Source of the DNA: Paenibacillus selenitireducens
GTDB lineage: Bacteria; Bacillota; Bacilli; Paenibacillales; Paenibacillaceae
DNA: 64,000 bases
Assembly (NCBI RefSeq): GCF_002021565.1
Contig: NZ_MSZX01000003.1
Location: 124,027-188,026 of the forward strand
Direction: 5' to 3'
Below are positions 18,193 through 26,545 of this stretch, in pieces. The position numbers were made by a program, and so were the translations under genes. Under the pieces are notes generated by a model. It ran no database searches, was not told the DNA's origin, and was given only the letters and a program-made list of their open reading frames with translations. Within the stretch, counting starts at the first letter, position 1. Every line of letters starts with the position of its first letter.

Positions 18193-18747
18193 CTATTCGT
18201 TCAATTCATCGTCGATTGATGTCGTCCCCATGCATAGCTCTGCGAAAGAAGGAGCGACCTTCTTGCAGTCCTCATAGCCCAGATTACCGGAGTGGGTCGC
18301 TAGAATCGGGTATTCCCCATTTGTCATGTCATTCCGCATATCAAAGATATAATGATTCCCGCAGCCGTCCATGCCGAAAGAAACCGCTCCCTGCATATAC
18401 TCCGGGAATTCGTAGGCTAGATTCATCGCCCTGATTTCAGACGAGCCGAAAAATTGAAAATACCGATCACCGTTACCGAACTCTCCACCATTCGAATACT
18501 GGAGGAATTGAATATAGCTGTCGGGCAGTTTCATCTGTGGCATAGCCCACCGAGAGGGATCGAAAGGCGTATATTGGCTATAGAGCGGATCGTTTACGGG
18601 AAAAGGATTCCGCTGCCGCTTCACGATTTCCGCGATCTCTTCCTCGGTTATCGGCATATTCCAGATGCTTAGGAAGCTCCGCAAGTCGTTTTGAGATAAG
18701 CCTTCCACTTTCATATATTGCTTGTCAAACACCGTATTCCATATCAT
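18193..18747 (-). CDS. SMI1/KNR4 (SUKH) family protein
   Basis: About 184 residues from ATG 18747, preferred because GTGAAAGGAGAA lies about nine bases upstream. The SUKH fold is visible in MKLPDSYIQFLQYSNGGEFG, the GSSEI strand and VSFGMDGCGNHYIFDM. SUKH proteins are commonly immunity proteins for polymorphic or contact-dependent toxins, but no toxin is next to it. The stop codon directly abuts a decayed ybaK fragment in the same frame, so the 3' end may have been made by recombination and the native C-terminus may be altered. Confidence 0.82.
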   Translation of the reverse strand: MIWNTVFDKQYMKVEGLSQNDLRSFLSIWNMPITEEEIAEIVKRQRNPFPVNDPLYSQYTPFDPSRWAMPQMKLPDSYIQFLQYSNGGEFGNGDRYFQFFGSSEIRAMNLAYEFPEYMQGAVSFGMDGCGNHYIFDMRNDMTNGEYPILATHSGNLGYEDCKKVAPSFAELCMGTTSIDDELNE

Positions 18748-18835
18748 AGAACTGATTCTCCTTTCACTAGAGCTATATAACCCACTATACCGTTCGTATC
18801 GGTTACCGTCCATGTGTATCTACTCTCGATATTAT

Positions 18836-18858
18836 AAAAGAGGACATATGTCCTTTTC
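18836..18858. promoter_or_regulatory. Palindromic candidate operator ahead of the DMT-Crp-DMT operon
   Basis: AGGACATATGTCCT (18841-18854) is a perfect palindrome, extended by partly symmetric AAA/TTT flanks. It lies about 65 bp before the first DMT gene and could bind the Crp-family protein encoded in the operon. Confidence 0.45.
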
Positions 18859-18918
18859 TGATTCTTCGACTCATTGTTAAATAAGAGAAAGCGTTGGAGA
18901 TGAGGAGGGAAGCAGAAG

Positions 18919-19344
18919 ATGAAGGGTTTTATATATGCATGTTTGGGAGGTGCTTTCCTGACATTGCAGGGTGTAGCCAATGCGGTCATTGGAGAGCATA
19001 TCGGAACTTGGCAGGCTGCCACGATTACTCAGGGTACTGGCTTTGTAGCAGCAATACTGCTTGTTTGGCTGGTCGGCGACAGGTCATGGCGGAATCTCAA
19101 GCAGGTGAAGCTGGTATACCGGTTCGGCGGGGCTTTTGCAGCCTTCATCCTGTTCAGCAACATAACGGCGTTTCATCAGAATGGTGCGGCTTTGACCGTA
19201 TCGGCTGTCTTAATTGCCCAAATCACTGTAACCTTAGTGATGGAGAAGATCGGCTGGTTCGGCTCAGCCCCGCTTCGTCTGCGGCCTTCTCAATGGACCG
19301 GCGTCGGGCTCATGGTTATTGGCATCCTATGTTTAACATTCTAA
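18919..19344 (+). CDS. DMT-superfamily transporter, YdcZ/DUF606 type (first)
   Basis: A 141-residue membrane protein with about five hydrophobic helices. The family pattern is clear: FIYACLGGAFLTLQGVANAV, FNITAFHQNGAALT-type centre and a C-terminal WTGVGLMVIGILCLTF. YdcZ/DUF606 proteins usually occur as pairs of half-size transporters that probably work together; a second one lies two genes down. GAGATGAGGAGGGAAG precedes the start. The substrate is unknown. Confidence 0.85.
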   Translation: MKGFIYACLGGAFLTLQGVANAVIGEHIGTWQAATITQGTGFVAAILLVWLVGDRSWRNLKQVKLVYRFGGAFAAFILFSNITAFHQNGAALTVSAVLIAQITVTLVMEKIGWFGSAPLRLRPSQWTGVGLMVIGILCLTF

Positions 19345-19380
19345 AGATTGTAATACCCAGCATGGGAGGAAACGTTTGTT

Positions 19381-20097
19381 ATGAAAGAGATCATGGACAT
19401 AGAAAAAATCAATCAATATCTCAACCAGTTTGGGTTGGAAGATGTATTCCCAGAACCATTAAGACAACGTCTGGCCTTATATCGTTTTGAACCGGAAGAA
19501 GCGCTTTGTTTGCAAGGCGAAGAACCTCAGTTTCTATTTTTGCTGGTACAAGGAAAGGTAAAAGTGTATACAACGTCAACGGAAGGAAAAACATTGCTGA
19601 TCAGCTTTACAAATCCGCTCGGGATCATTGGGGAAATCGAATGTCTAAGGGATAGGGAGAATCTAAACACGGTGACGGCGGTGTCCCGGGTAGAGACGAT
19701 CGGCGTCCATAAACGCTGGCTAACCCAGTATGGGTTGGAAGCATCGTTTTTGCGGTTTTTACTTGACATGGTGACTGAAAAATTTTACACGAAATCGATC
19801 TCGCTCAGTTCCAGTCTTCTATATCCGGTAGAGGTACGGCTCGCTAGTTATCTATTATCCGTCTCATATGGGGACGAGGGGGAGTCATTTTCAAGAGTAA
19901 GCATGTCGAATATGAAGGATACGGCGAACCTCATTGGAACGAGTTACCGGCATTTGAATCGGGTCCTTCAAAGCTTCTGTTCCGCAGGGTTGGTGGAGCG
20001 GAGAAAAGGGAAACTCGCTGTGATCGACAGGAAGGGGCTAACCGCTGTGGCTGGCCGGAATATTTACGAGCATGGCGAAAGGAGGAAGAAGATATGA
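19381..20097 (+). CDS. Crp-family regulator, YeiL-like
   Basis: This 238-residue protein has an N-terminal cNMP-binding-type roll (ALCLQGEEPQFLFLLVQGKVKVYT, PLGIIGEIECL) and a C-terminal winged helix (MKDTANLIGTSYRHLNRVLQSF). It resembles YeiL. The flanking DMT genes are the likely targets; the 3' end overlaps the second DMT gene by 4 bp (ATGA). Codons about 38-55 contain the 55-bp segment that recurs identically at 29483-29537. Confidence 0.87.
   Translation: MKEIMDIEKINQYLNQFGLEDVFPEPLRQRLALYRFEPEEALCLQGEEPQFLFLLVQGKVKVYTTSTEGKTLLISFTNPLGIIGEIECLRDRENLNTVTAVSRVETIGVHKRWLTQYGLEASFLRFLLDMVTEKFYTKSISLSSSLLYPVEVRLASYLLSVSYGDEGESFSRVSMSNMKDTANLIGTSYRHLNRVLQSFCSAGLVERRKGKLAVIDRKGLTAVAGRNIYEHGERRKKI
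19492..19546 (+). repeat. 55-bp segment duplicated exactly at 29483
   Basis: Bases 19492-19546 inside the YeiL-like gene are identical, by direct reading, to 29483-29537, in the same orientation. The flanks differ on both sides. This copy is in a functional frame; the other is an orphan. Confidence 0.9.
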
Positions 20098-20561
20098 TCA
20101 TGGGCATTGTGATGGCATTAGCAGCAGGTTCCCTGATAAGTGTTCAAACGATGTTTAATAACAAAGTTAACGAAGCTGTCAGCTCGCAGACGACGACAGC
20201 GCTGGTGTTGGGTATGGGATTCTTAGCCTCGTTCTGTATGGGATTGGTGTTCGAAGGAAAGGAATATTTTACTTTGGGGCCTATGAAACCATGGTTCTGG
20301 TTTAGCGGCTTGTTGGGGATTGGCGTCGTGACATGCGTGGTAAGGGGAGTGAAGCTGTTGGGACCCAGCAGCGCGATCTCAATCGTCATGGCATCTCAGC
20401 TGATCTGTGCTTTGTGGTGGGATTCCGTAGGCTGGTTCGGGTTGGAGAGAGTTCCTTTTACGCTTCAAAAAGCAATAGGGGCGATTGTTTTAATCGGTGG
20501 CCTGATTTTATTCAAGGCAAAGCCGAAAAGAGGACAAAAGTTTGAACGTGTTCCTCAATAA
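20094..20561 (+). CDS. DMT-superfamily transporter, YdcZ/DUF606 type (second)
   Basis: A 155-residue membrane protein with about five helices and the same family pattern: IVMALAAGSLISVQTMFNNK, KPWFWFSGLLGIGVV and AIGAIVLIGGLILF. It overlaps the YeiL-like regulator gene and is the partner of the DMT protein at 18919-19344. The two half-transporters plus regulator form one operon. Confidence 0.85.
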   Translation: MIMGIVMALAAGSLISVQTMFNNKVNEAVSSQTTTALVLGMGFLASFCMGLVFEGKEYFTLGPMKPWFWFSGLLGIGVVTCVVRGVKLLGPSSAISIVMASQLICALWWDSVGWFGLERVPFTLQKAIGAIVLIGGLILFKAKPKRGQKFERVPQ

Positions 20562-20564
20562 AGT

Positions 20565-20588
20565 AGTTGTTAAATCGAATTTACAACT
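20565..20588. terminator. Hairpin after the DMT operon
   Basis: AGTTGT-AAAT pairs with ATTT-ACAACT with one bulged base. No proper T-run follows, so it may be a weak terminator or a 3'-end stabiliser. Confidence 0.4.
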
Positions 20589-20706
20589 TGGCTTAATACA
20601 AACCCCCTGTAACGATTGTAAATAAAATTTAATAAATTCCTTACAGGTATATCCTACCAACATATTGAATTAAATAATGCTATCAAATAAATGTTGGGGG
20701 ATGAAT

Positions 20707-23700
20707 ATGTCCATTTTGTTTAAGAGATTGTTAAAAAGAAAACTGTTTTTTGTACTCACGCTTATATTGTTAAACCCGATTTTTGGATCATTAGCAATGG
20801 AGAGCTCTGTTGCACATGCAGAGGCAATTAATGATTCGGGTATTCAGCCGACGCAGACGGTGACGATGAGTTCTTCAGTGACGGATTGGGTTTACGATGC
20901 AAATGCAGGTTCGATCTATACCATTTCTAGTGCGGAGAATAAACTGATCTTTTTGAATGCACAGGATCTTTCGGTTGAAAAAGAGCTTTTTGTAGGTTCT
21001 AAGCCATTGGATATTGAGCAATACGATAATGAGTTGTATATCGCACTTTCAGGAGCATCCTTCATCCAAGTTGTCGACATACCCTCTGGATCTCTTGGCA
21101 GTATCTTCACAACGGTAGGTCAGCCGATAAGTCTTGCAGTAACGTTGGATTATATTTTCTATACTACTTCGGGGACTGGTTCGGAGTCTCTATACCAATT
21201 AGATCGTGCCACAGGCTTGAATACGAAAATCAATGCTGAGTATTTATCAGGTTCTGTACTCAGAGCAGATGAGAATAATCATTTATTATTCGTCGGCGAG
21301 ACCGGTTCCTCAGGTTCCGATTTAATCGCAATTGATTATTTGACGAATCGAATCAGTAGCAAAAGCACCTACGCTGGCAATTACGGTTTCGGATTCCCAT
21401 ACCCGAAAATTATGTTCGATGGCACAGATGTTTTCTTCGGCGGGTCCAGAATGAATGGAAATAATCTTGCCGAAATTCACGGTGCGTACCCAAGGCTCGG
21501 AGATTATTCCTATTTAGATGCCAAATTACTAGATTTGAATGGACCTTATGTAGCAACCAGTCAAGGTATTTTCGACAAAGACCATTATCTCAAAATCGCT
21601 GATTTTCCGTATGAAGCGGGCAAAGCACTTATAGGAACGAATGGACGTGTATTCCTTCAGAAAGAATACGGAGAAGGCAATATAATTGAAGCTTATGATT
21701 TCGATTTGAGAGCATCGCTGCCTACTCTGATCTTTGAGCGCGGTATTGGGGACTCAATTACAAGCAACTACAAGATTGATAGCTGGACCACTAATGAAGC
21801 ATCTCCTTTCATGTACTTGGTATCCTCTGAGACGAATGAACTGGCAGTCCTTCGCAAAGACGACCTTTCACTTGTCACCAAGCGTTATGTAGGATCCAAG
21901 CCGGTAAATTTGGTATTGAGAGATGGTAAGCTTTATATTGCACTAAGAGGTGAAACATATATTGGTGTTCTAGATACGAATGCAATAGAGTCTAGTATTC
22001 AGCGTATTCTAATCCCGTCGAACCCGAGTAAAGTCTTGCCTGCCGAAAAATATACATTTTATTGGGGACAGGATACTTTCTTTAACTTCCATGCTACAGA
22101 TGGAACGACCGATCAACGTGTATTTCCATCTCATGCTGATACTCCAGGTCTTGGATCAGCGTACTACGATTCGTCTAACAATACACTGTATGCCGGAACG
22201 AATGGGGTCATCTATCAACTTAACGCTGATACGTTAAACGTAAATTCGAAGGAAACCGTACTGGATTTTTGGTCTTCTGGGAAGCTGGAGGTCGAAGGTG
22301 ACAGCTTATACTTTAGTGGAAAGAGAATGTCTAAGAAAGCAGTGAGCATAATTTTGGGGACGTATCCAGAAGAGATTATTCATGCTTTTGATGATCTTGT
22401 ATTTGGGCAAAAAACCATTTATGACAGGGACACATTTGTGAAGAAAGTAGATCTCCCATTTACAATAACGGATGCATATGTATCGAAAGATCAGACCATT
22501 TATCTTTCCACGGAAAAACAGATTCATAAATTTGCAGGCGTAGGCGCGATACGTGATTATTTTGACGCGCGTACGATGCCAAAGAACCTTGTTCTTGTTG
22601 ATACAGGTTCGACTTCTGGTCAAATTTCGGGATATCTTCTGTTTGAACCAGCAGAGGATCGTGAACGTATTGTAAATTATTCTTTTAACTTCTTAGATGC
22701 AGATGGCAATAGATTAAGTACAGTCGCTGCTTCTTGGGATAAATATCTTGAAGATGGCCAAATGATGTATACTGTCCCTCAGACGGATATTCCGGCAAAC
22801 GCGCAATACATCGCTGTCAATGCATTGTCGAGCGATCAATCTATACAGGGCTCGGCTAAAAGCTTGATTTGGGATGTACCAAAGTACTTTGCTAAAAACT
22901 TCATGTTTTCCGATCAAAGTACAGACCCTAAGTTTATTCAAGGAAAAGTGAGTTGGTCACCAGATGATGAGTATGCAGATGTAATCTACCAACTTTACTT
23001 TATAAATGAAGATGGTCTTGTAGGAGATTCAATCGCACAAGTTAATGGTGGAAAAACTTCGTATTCATACAATATTTCGAAAACTGCATTGCCGGACGGT
23101 GTGTTTGGCTTGGCACTGGTTCAAGAGAGAGAAAATTCACAAGCTCCAGTTTATCAGTATTTGATTTTTGACAATTTCATTACGCCTGATCTTCGTCTTA
23201 GCGATATAGTATTGGTTAAGAATTCATCGGATGATGCAATTACAATCAATAATATTCAAGCCGGTGATGTCATAAATGTTTATTCTAATAAGGGATTAAT
23301 AGGATCCAGTGAAGTAAAGGCGGGGGCTACTTCGGTAACGATCAAGATTAAAAATTTAGGCAATCCTGGAGAACGGTTATTAATAACTAGAACCATGCCA
23401 GGTAAATTTGAAAGCGATGGAATAGCAGTGACGATTCCTCCGATTGTTGAAGGAGGAGGCAATAGCGGGGGTCCAGTGAATCCGGGACCGGTAGGCCCAG
23501 GACCTGTAAGCCCAGGACCAGGCCCTATATCGCCAGGGTCAGGTTCCGTAGCAGTACCGTCTAAAGGAAGCGACTCTTCCAGTTCGACAAAAGGACTTGA
23601 AGCAAAAATTGAAAAAGATAGCAGTGGTAAAGCAGTAGCGAAGATTGAGGTTCCAACCAATTATATTGAATCTGCGCTACAAAAAGAGGATTTCCAGAAA

Positions 23701-24801
23701 ACAAAAACCATTTCGTTGGTTAGTGATAGCAAAGAATCAAGTATTGTTTTTCATGTATTGGTTGACGGTATTCAAAAAGTAATAAGTCAGTCGAGCGATG
23801 GAAAGATCGAAGTTTCTGTACCTTCAGGTTCTTGGATAATCAACGTACAATCGCTTCTTGATTCTATCGGTAAGGATAGTAGTAATCAGGCCATCGACAT
23901 TACGCTTGAACAGGCAGATGATACATACACGAGCAATCTTGTGAAGAATCTGACGCAGGGCAGTCAACTTTTTGGAAAGCCAATGAGATTTGAAGTAACG
24001 GTTATGGGTGGTGGGAAAACAAAAGTACTTGATCATTTTTCACAATACGTGAATCATACGATCACGGTACAAACCGCAAACGTTCCGTTGGATGAATTAG
24101 CAGGGCTAATGTTTGATCCGATCTCAAACACATTTGTGCCTGTTCCGTCAAAATTTGAATATCGTAATGGCATGCTTGTTGCTTCTTTATACCATAAAGG
24201 AAATTCGGTATACGCTGTTGTAAGAAATAAGACGACATTTAAAGATATGCCATCCTCTTCTGCGTACTCAGAGAGTATACAGATGCTGGCGAACAGAACT
24301 ATTATTAATGGCTTACCGGATGGTACTTTCAAACCAGACAGCAAGGTAACTCGAGCGGAGTTTGCTGCCATGTTGGGTAAAGCACTAGGCATAACAACGA
24401 CTGCTTCTTCGAATGGGAAGACTATCTTTAAAGATGTACAGCAGAATAGCTGGTATTCGAATTACGTAAAAGCGGCTGTTGAAGCGGGCATTATTGCTGG
24501 GTATGAGGACGGCAGCTTCAAACCAAACCAAACAATCAGTCATCAAGAGATGGTGGCCATGCTTGTAAAGGCGGTGCATTATGCCGGCTATAATGCTCCA
24601 GCTTCAAGCGACCAAGGAAATAGCTTGCCCGGCTCCCCAGAGGTACCGGCGTGGGCTAAGTCTTATTACGATGAAGCGAAGAAGATAGATCTTATTGATC
24701 GTGCGAATGATCCGTTTCTTTTCAAGACGAATGCAGAAGCAACTAAGAAGGAATGTACCCTGCTTATTTACCGGGTAATAAACAATGTTCTGTTTCAGTA
24801 A
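20707..24801 (+). CDS. Secreted SLH-domain surface protein with propeller-like repeats
   Basis: About 1364 residues from ATG 20707, chosen because TGTTGGGGG lies six bases upstream. A signal peptide ends near AHA-EA (about residue 38). Residues about 50-640 look like a beta-propeller-type repeat region in two similar halves: the first has VGSKPLDI...LYIALSG, the second VGSKPVNL...LYIALRG. A Pro/Gly linker follows (about 915-950). The C-terminus has three SLH modules: KDMPSSSAYSESIQML...GLPDGTFKP (about 1178-1235), KDVQQNSWYSNYVKAA...GYEDGSFKP (about 1239-1295), and a more degenerate third. SLH modules bind pyruvylated secondary cell-wall polymer. The ligand of the propeller part is unknown. 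Confidence 0.88.
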   Translation: MSILFKRLLKRKLFFVLTLILLNPIFGSLAMESSVAHAEAINDSGIQPTQTVTMSSSVTDWVYDANAGSIYTISSAENKLIFLNAQDLSVEKELFVGSKPLDIEQYDNELYIALSGASFIQVVDIPSGSLGSIFTTVGQPISLAVTLDYIFYTTSGTGSESLYQLDRATGLNTKINAEYLSGSVLRADENNHLLFVGETGSSGSDLIAIDYLTNRISSKSTYAGNYGFGFPYPKIMFDGTDVFFGGSRMNGNNLAEIHGAYPRLGDYSYLDAKLLDLNGPYVATSQGIFDKDHYLKIADFPYEAGKALIGTNGRVFLQKEYGEGNIIEAYDFDLRASLPTLIFERGIGDSITSNYKIDSWTTNEASPFMYLVSSETNELAVLRKDDLSLVTKRYVGSKPVNLVLRDGKLYIALRGETYIGVLDTNAIESSIQRILIPSNPSKVLPAEKYTFYWGQDTFFNFHATDGTTDQRVFPSHADTPGLGSAYYDSSNNTLYAGTNGVIYQLNADTLNVNSKETVLDFWSSGKLEVEGDSLYFSGKRMSKKAVSIILGTYPEEIIHAFDDLVFGQKTIYDRDTFVKKVDLPFTITDAYVSKDQTIYLSTEKQIHKFAGVGAIRDYFDARTMPKNLVLVDTGSTSGQISGYLLFEPAEDRERIVNYSFNFLDADGNRLSTVAASWDKYLEDGQMMYTVPQTDIPANAQYIAVNALSSDQSIQGSAKSLIWDVPKYFAKNFMFSDQSTDPKFIQGKVSWSPDDEYADVIYQLYFINEDGLVGDSIAQVNGGKTSYSYNISKTALPDGVFGLALVQERENSQAPVYQYLIFDNFITPDLRLSDIVLVKNSSDDAITINNIQAGDVINVYSNKGLIGSSEVKAGATSVTIKIKNLGNPGERLLITRTMPGKFESDGIAVTIPPIVEGGGNSGGPVNPGPVGPGPVSPGPGPISPGSGSVAVPSKGSDSSSSTKGLEAKIEKDSSGKAVAKIEVPTNYIESALQKEDFQKTKTISLVSDSKESSIVFHVLVDGIQKVISQSSDGKIEVSVPSGSWIINVQSLLDSIGKDSSNQAIDITLEQADDTYTSNLVKNLTQGSQLFGKPMRFEVTVMGGGKTKVLDHFSQYVNHTITVQTANVPLDELAGLMFDPISNTFVPVPSKFEYRNGMLVASLYHKGNSVYAVVRNKTTFKDMPSSSAYSESIQMLANRTIINGLPDGTFKPDSKVTRAEFAAMLGKALGITTTASSNGKTIFKDVQQNSWYSNYVKAAVEAGIIAGYEDGSFKPNQTISHQEMVAMLVKAVHYAGYNAPASSDQGNSLPGSPEVPAWAKSYYDEAKKIDLIDRANDPFLFKTNAEATKKECTLLIYRVINNVLFQ

Positions 24802-24867
24802 GTGACTTACCTACCCTTATTTGACGGGGAATCGACTATATTAGGTTTGTTGCAATTTTTGATTCAT

Positions 24868-24910
24868 AAGGCTCGAACAGCGCTTTTAAGAGGCTGTTAC
24901 GAGCCTTTTT
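24868..24910 (+). terminator. Terminator after the SLH protein gene
   Basis: AAGGCTCG-AAC-AGC pairs with GCT-GTTA-CGAGCCTT and a T-run follows. Confidence 0.85.
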
Positions 24911-25195
24911 GATATTTATAAAAAGAAGAATGGTCACTTCTCAGGTAGTCCTAAACTGGAACTGTCCATGGAGTATAGAAACGAGCGAGGCTTGTAAAGG
25001 GATCTGCTGTTTCAGAAGCGTGGAAATGAACCCACGAATGCTTGCAATGGCTGACCGCCTGTAGCCGGACGTTTTTGAAGGGATCCTGTATGCTGTTTTG
25101 AGGCCATATAACGCAAACAAAATGTTAGGCTAACGCTTTTTTATCATAATCAAGTTAAGTGTCCAACCATTCATCACTATATCGACATATAGTTA
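24911..25195. other. Gap with an unassigned, possibly decayed segment
   Basis: No gene with a start and ribosome-binding site is seen. About 24945-25112 stays open for some 56 codons on the minus strand (GLKTAYRIPSKTSGYRRSAI and onward) without a start codon, and partly on the plus strand. This looks like a remnant or interspersed repeat, but I do not recognise it. A possible promoter for the collagen-like gene may lie in the AT-rich 25130-25190. Confidence 0.3.
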
Positions 25196-25213
25196 TTGAA
25201 AGGAGGGATTGAC

Positions 25214-25999
25214 TTGTCTGATAAAGATAAAGAGTATTATAAAAAGATGTATCATTACTATAAAGAGAAATATAAGAGTTGCAAAGAAAGTCTTGAAGAA
25301 TGTGAAGAATCGCACTGTAAACCCGGGCCTCCCGGCCCTCAGGGACCCCCAGGACCACAAGGACCTCCGGGGCAAAATGGACAGGATGGTCAGAATGGAC
25401 AGAATGGACAGGCTGGTGAGCAAGGCCCACCGGGACCCGAAGGACCCCAAGGACCTCCAGGGCAAAATGGACAGGATGGTCAGAACGGACAGACTGGACA
25501 GACTGGCGAGCAAGGTCCACCGGGACCCGAAGGACCTCAAGGACCCTCAGGACCGACAATAACTCCAGCCTATGGATATGTCGTACGGAATAATACGGGT
25601 AATGTAGCGTACGTTGCGAACACGCCAGTTCAACTTGATGTATTTAATCCACTTGTTCTCAACGATGTAGTGATGGCGACTAATGGCTTGCAAGTACAAA
25701 GAACAGGGATATACCATGTGCAATTCGCGGTATCTACTGTACAATCTTCAAGTGGGAACAACCAATCTCTTGTTGATTTAAGGTTTTTCATAAATGGTAA
25801 CGTTTCTTCCCAAACGCAATATCCAAGTAGAGTATCATTACAATTTACACAAAACGGCCAGAGTGTAAATCATACGATCACGCAACATTCCTCTGCACTC
25901 CTACAATTAAATACAGGAGACTTAGTTCAAATTGCACCGGTTTCCGCGGCAGCAAGTTCCTATACCACTGCGTATTTACAAGTAATCCAAATCATATAG
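25214..25999 (+). CDS. Collagen-like protein with BclA-type C-terminal domain
   Basis: About 261 residues from TTG 25214, chosen because AAAGGAGGG lies seven bases before it. A charged Lys/Tyr/Glu-rich N-terminus (about 1-35, probable coiled coil) has no signal peptide. Residues about 38-115 are uninterrupted Gly-X-Y triplets ([29 protein letters not shown]). The C-terminal about 145 residues ([33 protein letters not shown]) resemble the C1q/TNF-like trimerisation domain of BclA-type exosporium proteins. A spore-surface filament is the likely role. The DNA of the collagen part has a 90-bp tandem repeat. Confidence 0.85.
   Translation: MSDKDKEYYKKMYHYYKEKYKSCKESLEECEESHCKPGPPGPQGPPGPQGPPGQNGQDGQNGQNGQAGEQGPPGPEGPQGPPGQNGQDGQNGQTGQTGEQGPPGPEGPQGPSGPTITPAYGYVVRNNTGNVAYVANTPVQLDVFNPLVLNDVVMATNGLQVQRTGIYHVQFAVSTVQSSSGNNQSLVDLRFFINGNVSSQTQYPSRVSLQFTQNGQSVNHTITQHSSALLQLNTGDLVQIAPVSAAASSYTTAYLQVIQII
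25361..25540 (+). repeat. 90-bp tandem repeat in the collagen-like gene
   Basis: Two copies (25361-25450 and 25451-25540) differ at only a few bases. Each encodes 30 residues, that is ten Gly-X-Y triplets. Copy number of such repeats often varies between strains. Confidence 0.85.
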
Positions 26000-26147
26000 T
26001 GGATCCAAAGGATCCGTTTCACCTTCAGGCATGTATACAATGAAAGAATAGTATATATGCCTTAAATTTTTTACATTTCCTGCTAACTCTTTCAATGAGT
26101 CGGACAAGGTTCTGCTCAATCTGGATGCCTTATATATAGAACATTTC

Positions 26148-26188
26148 GGGAGATCTATTTGAGACAATCAAATGGATCTCCTGTTTTT
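26148..26188 (+). terminator. Strong terminator downstream of the collagen-like gene
   Basis: GGGAGATCTATTTG pairs with CAAATGGATCTCC, followed by TGTTTTTT. It is about 150 bp after the stop, leaving a long 3' region with a small GGATCC-AAA-GGATCC repeat at 26001. Confidence 0.85.
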
Positions 26189-26545
26189 TCATGGACAGAG
26201 GCATGACCGCTTCCTCAAAATTGGGAAAAGTGCTATCAGTATTTAGCCAGTTATACGGAGAATATTTTCTTCTATCGTATAAACACTGTATTAATTTGCC
26301 GAAAAAGCGAAATGATGGGTACAAGGTATTCAGTTTATATAGTTGGCAACAGCAGCTTACTACCTCGCGCCAAAAATATGAGCGGGTAAAAAAGACTGAG
26401 ACCGTTCTGGTCTCATCAAGTGGTGACGACGGAGGGCAAGGAATATGCCTACCGTTCTTTTAGAAGCACCTGAGGACTGGAGCCTTGGGTTTCTTGCAAA
26501 CGTAGCTATTTTTTGAAAAGTTACAAAGATTAAGGTGGTTAGTTT
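26189..26545. other. Leader region of the glycosylation operon, no gene seen
   Basis: An open frame at 26191-26463 has no ribosome-binding site or recognisable domain, so I do not call it. A perfect hairpin TGAGACC-GTTCT-GGTCTCA (26397-26415) has no T-run after it and could be part of a leader. A Shine-Dalgarno-like TAAGGTGG precedes the next ATG. Confidence 0.4.

Noticed and set aside
20565-20588. Hairpin as a riboswitch for the SLH protein
   Set aside because: Too small, no conserved motif recognised; better explained as the 3' end of the DMT operon.
25155-25559. Minus-strand frames of more than 110 codons opposite the collagen-like gene
   Set aside because: They are low-complexity shadows of the Gly-X-Y repeat.
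26191-26463. 90-codon frame in the leader of the Gtr operon
   Set aside because: No ribosome-binding site, unusual composition, and its start overlaps the tail of a strong terminator.
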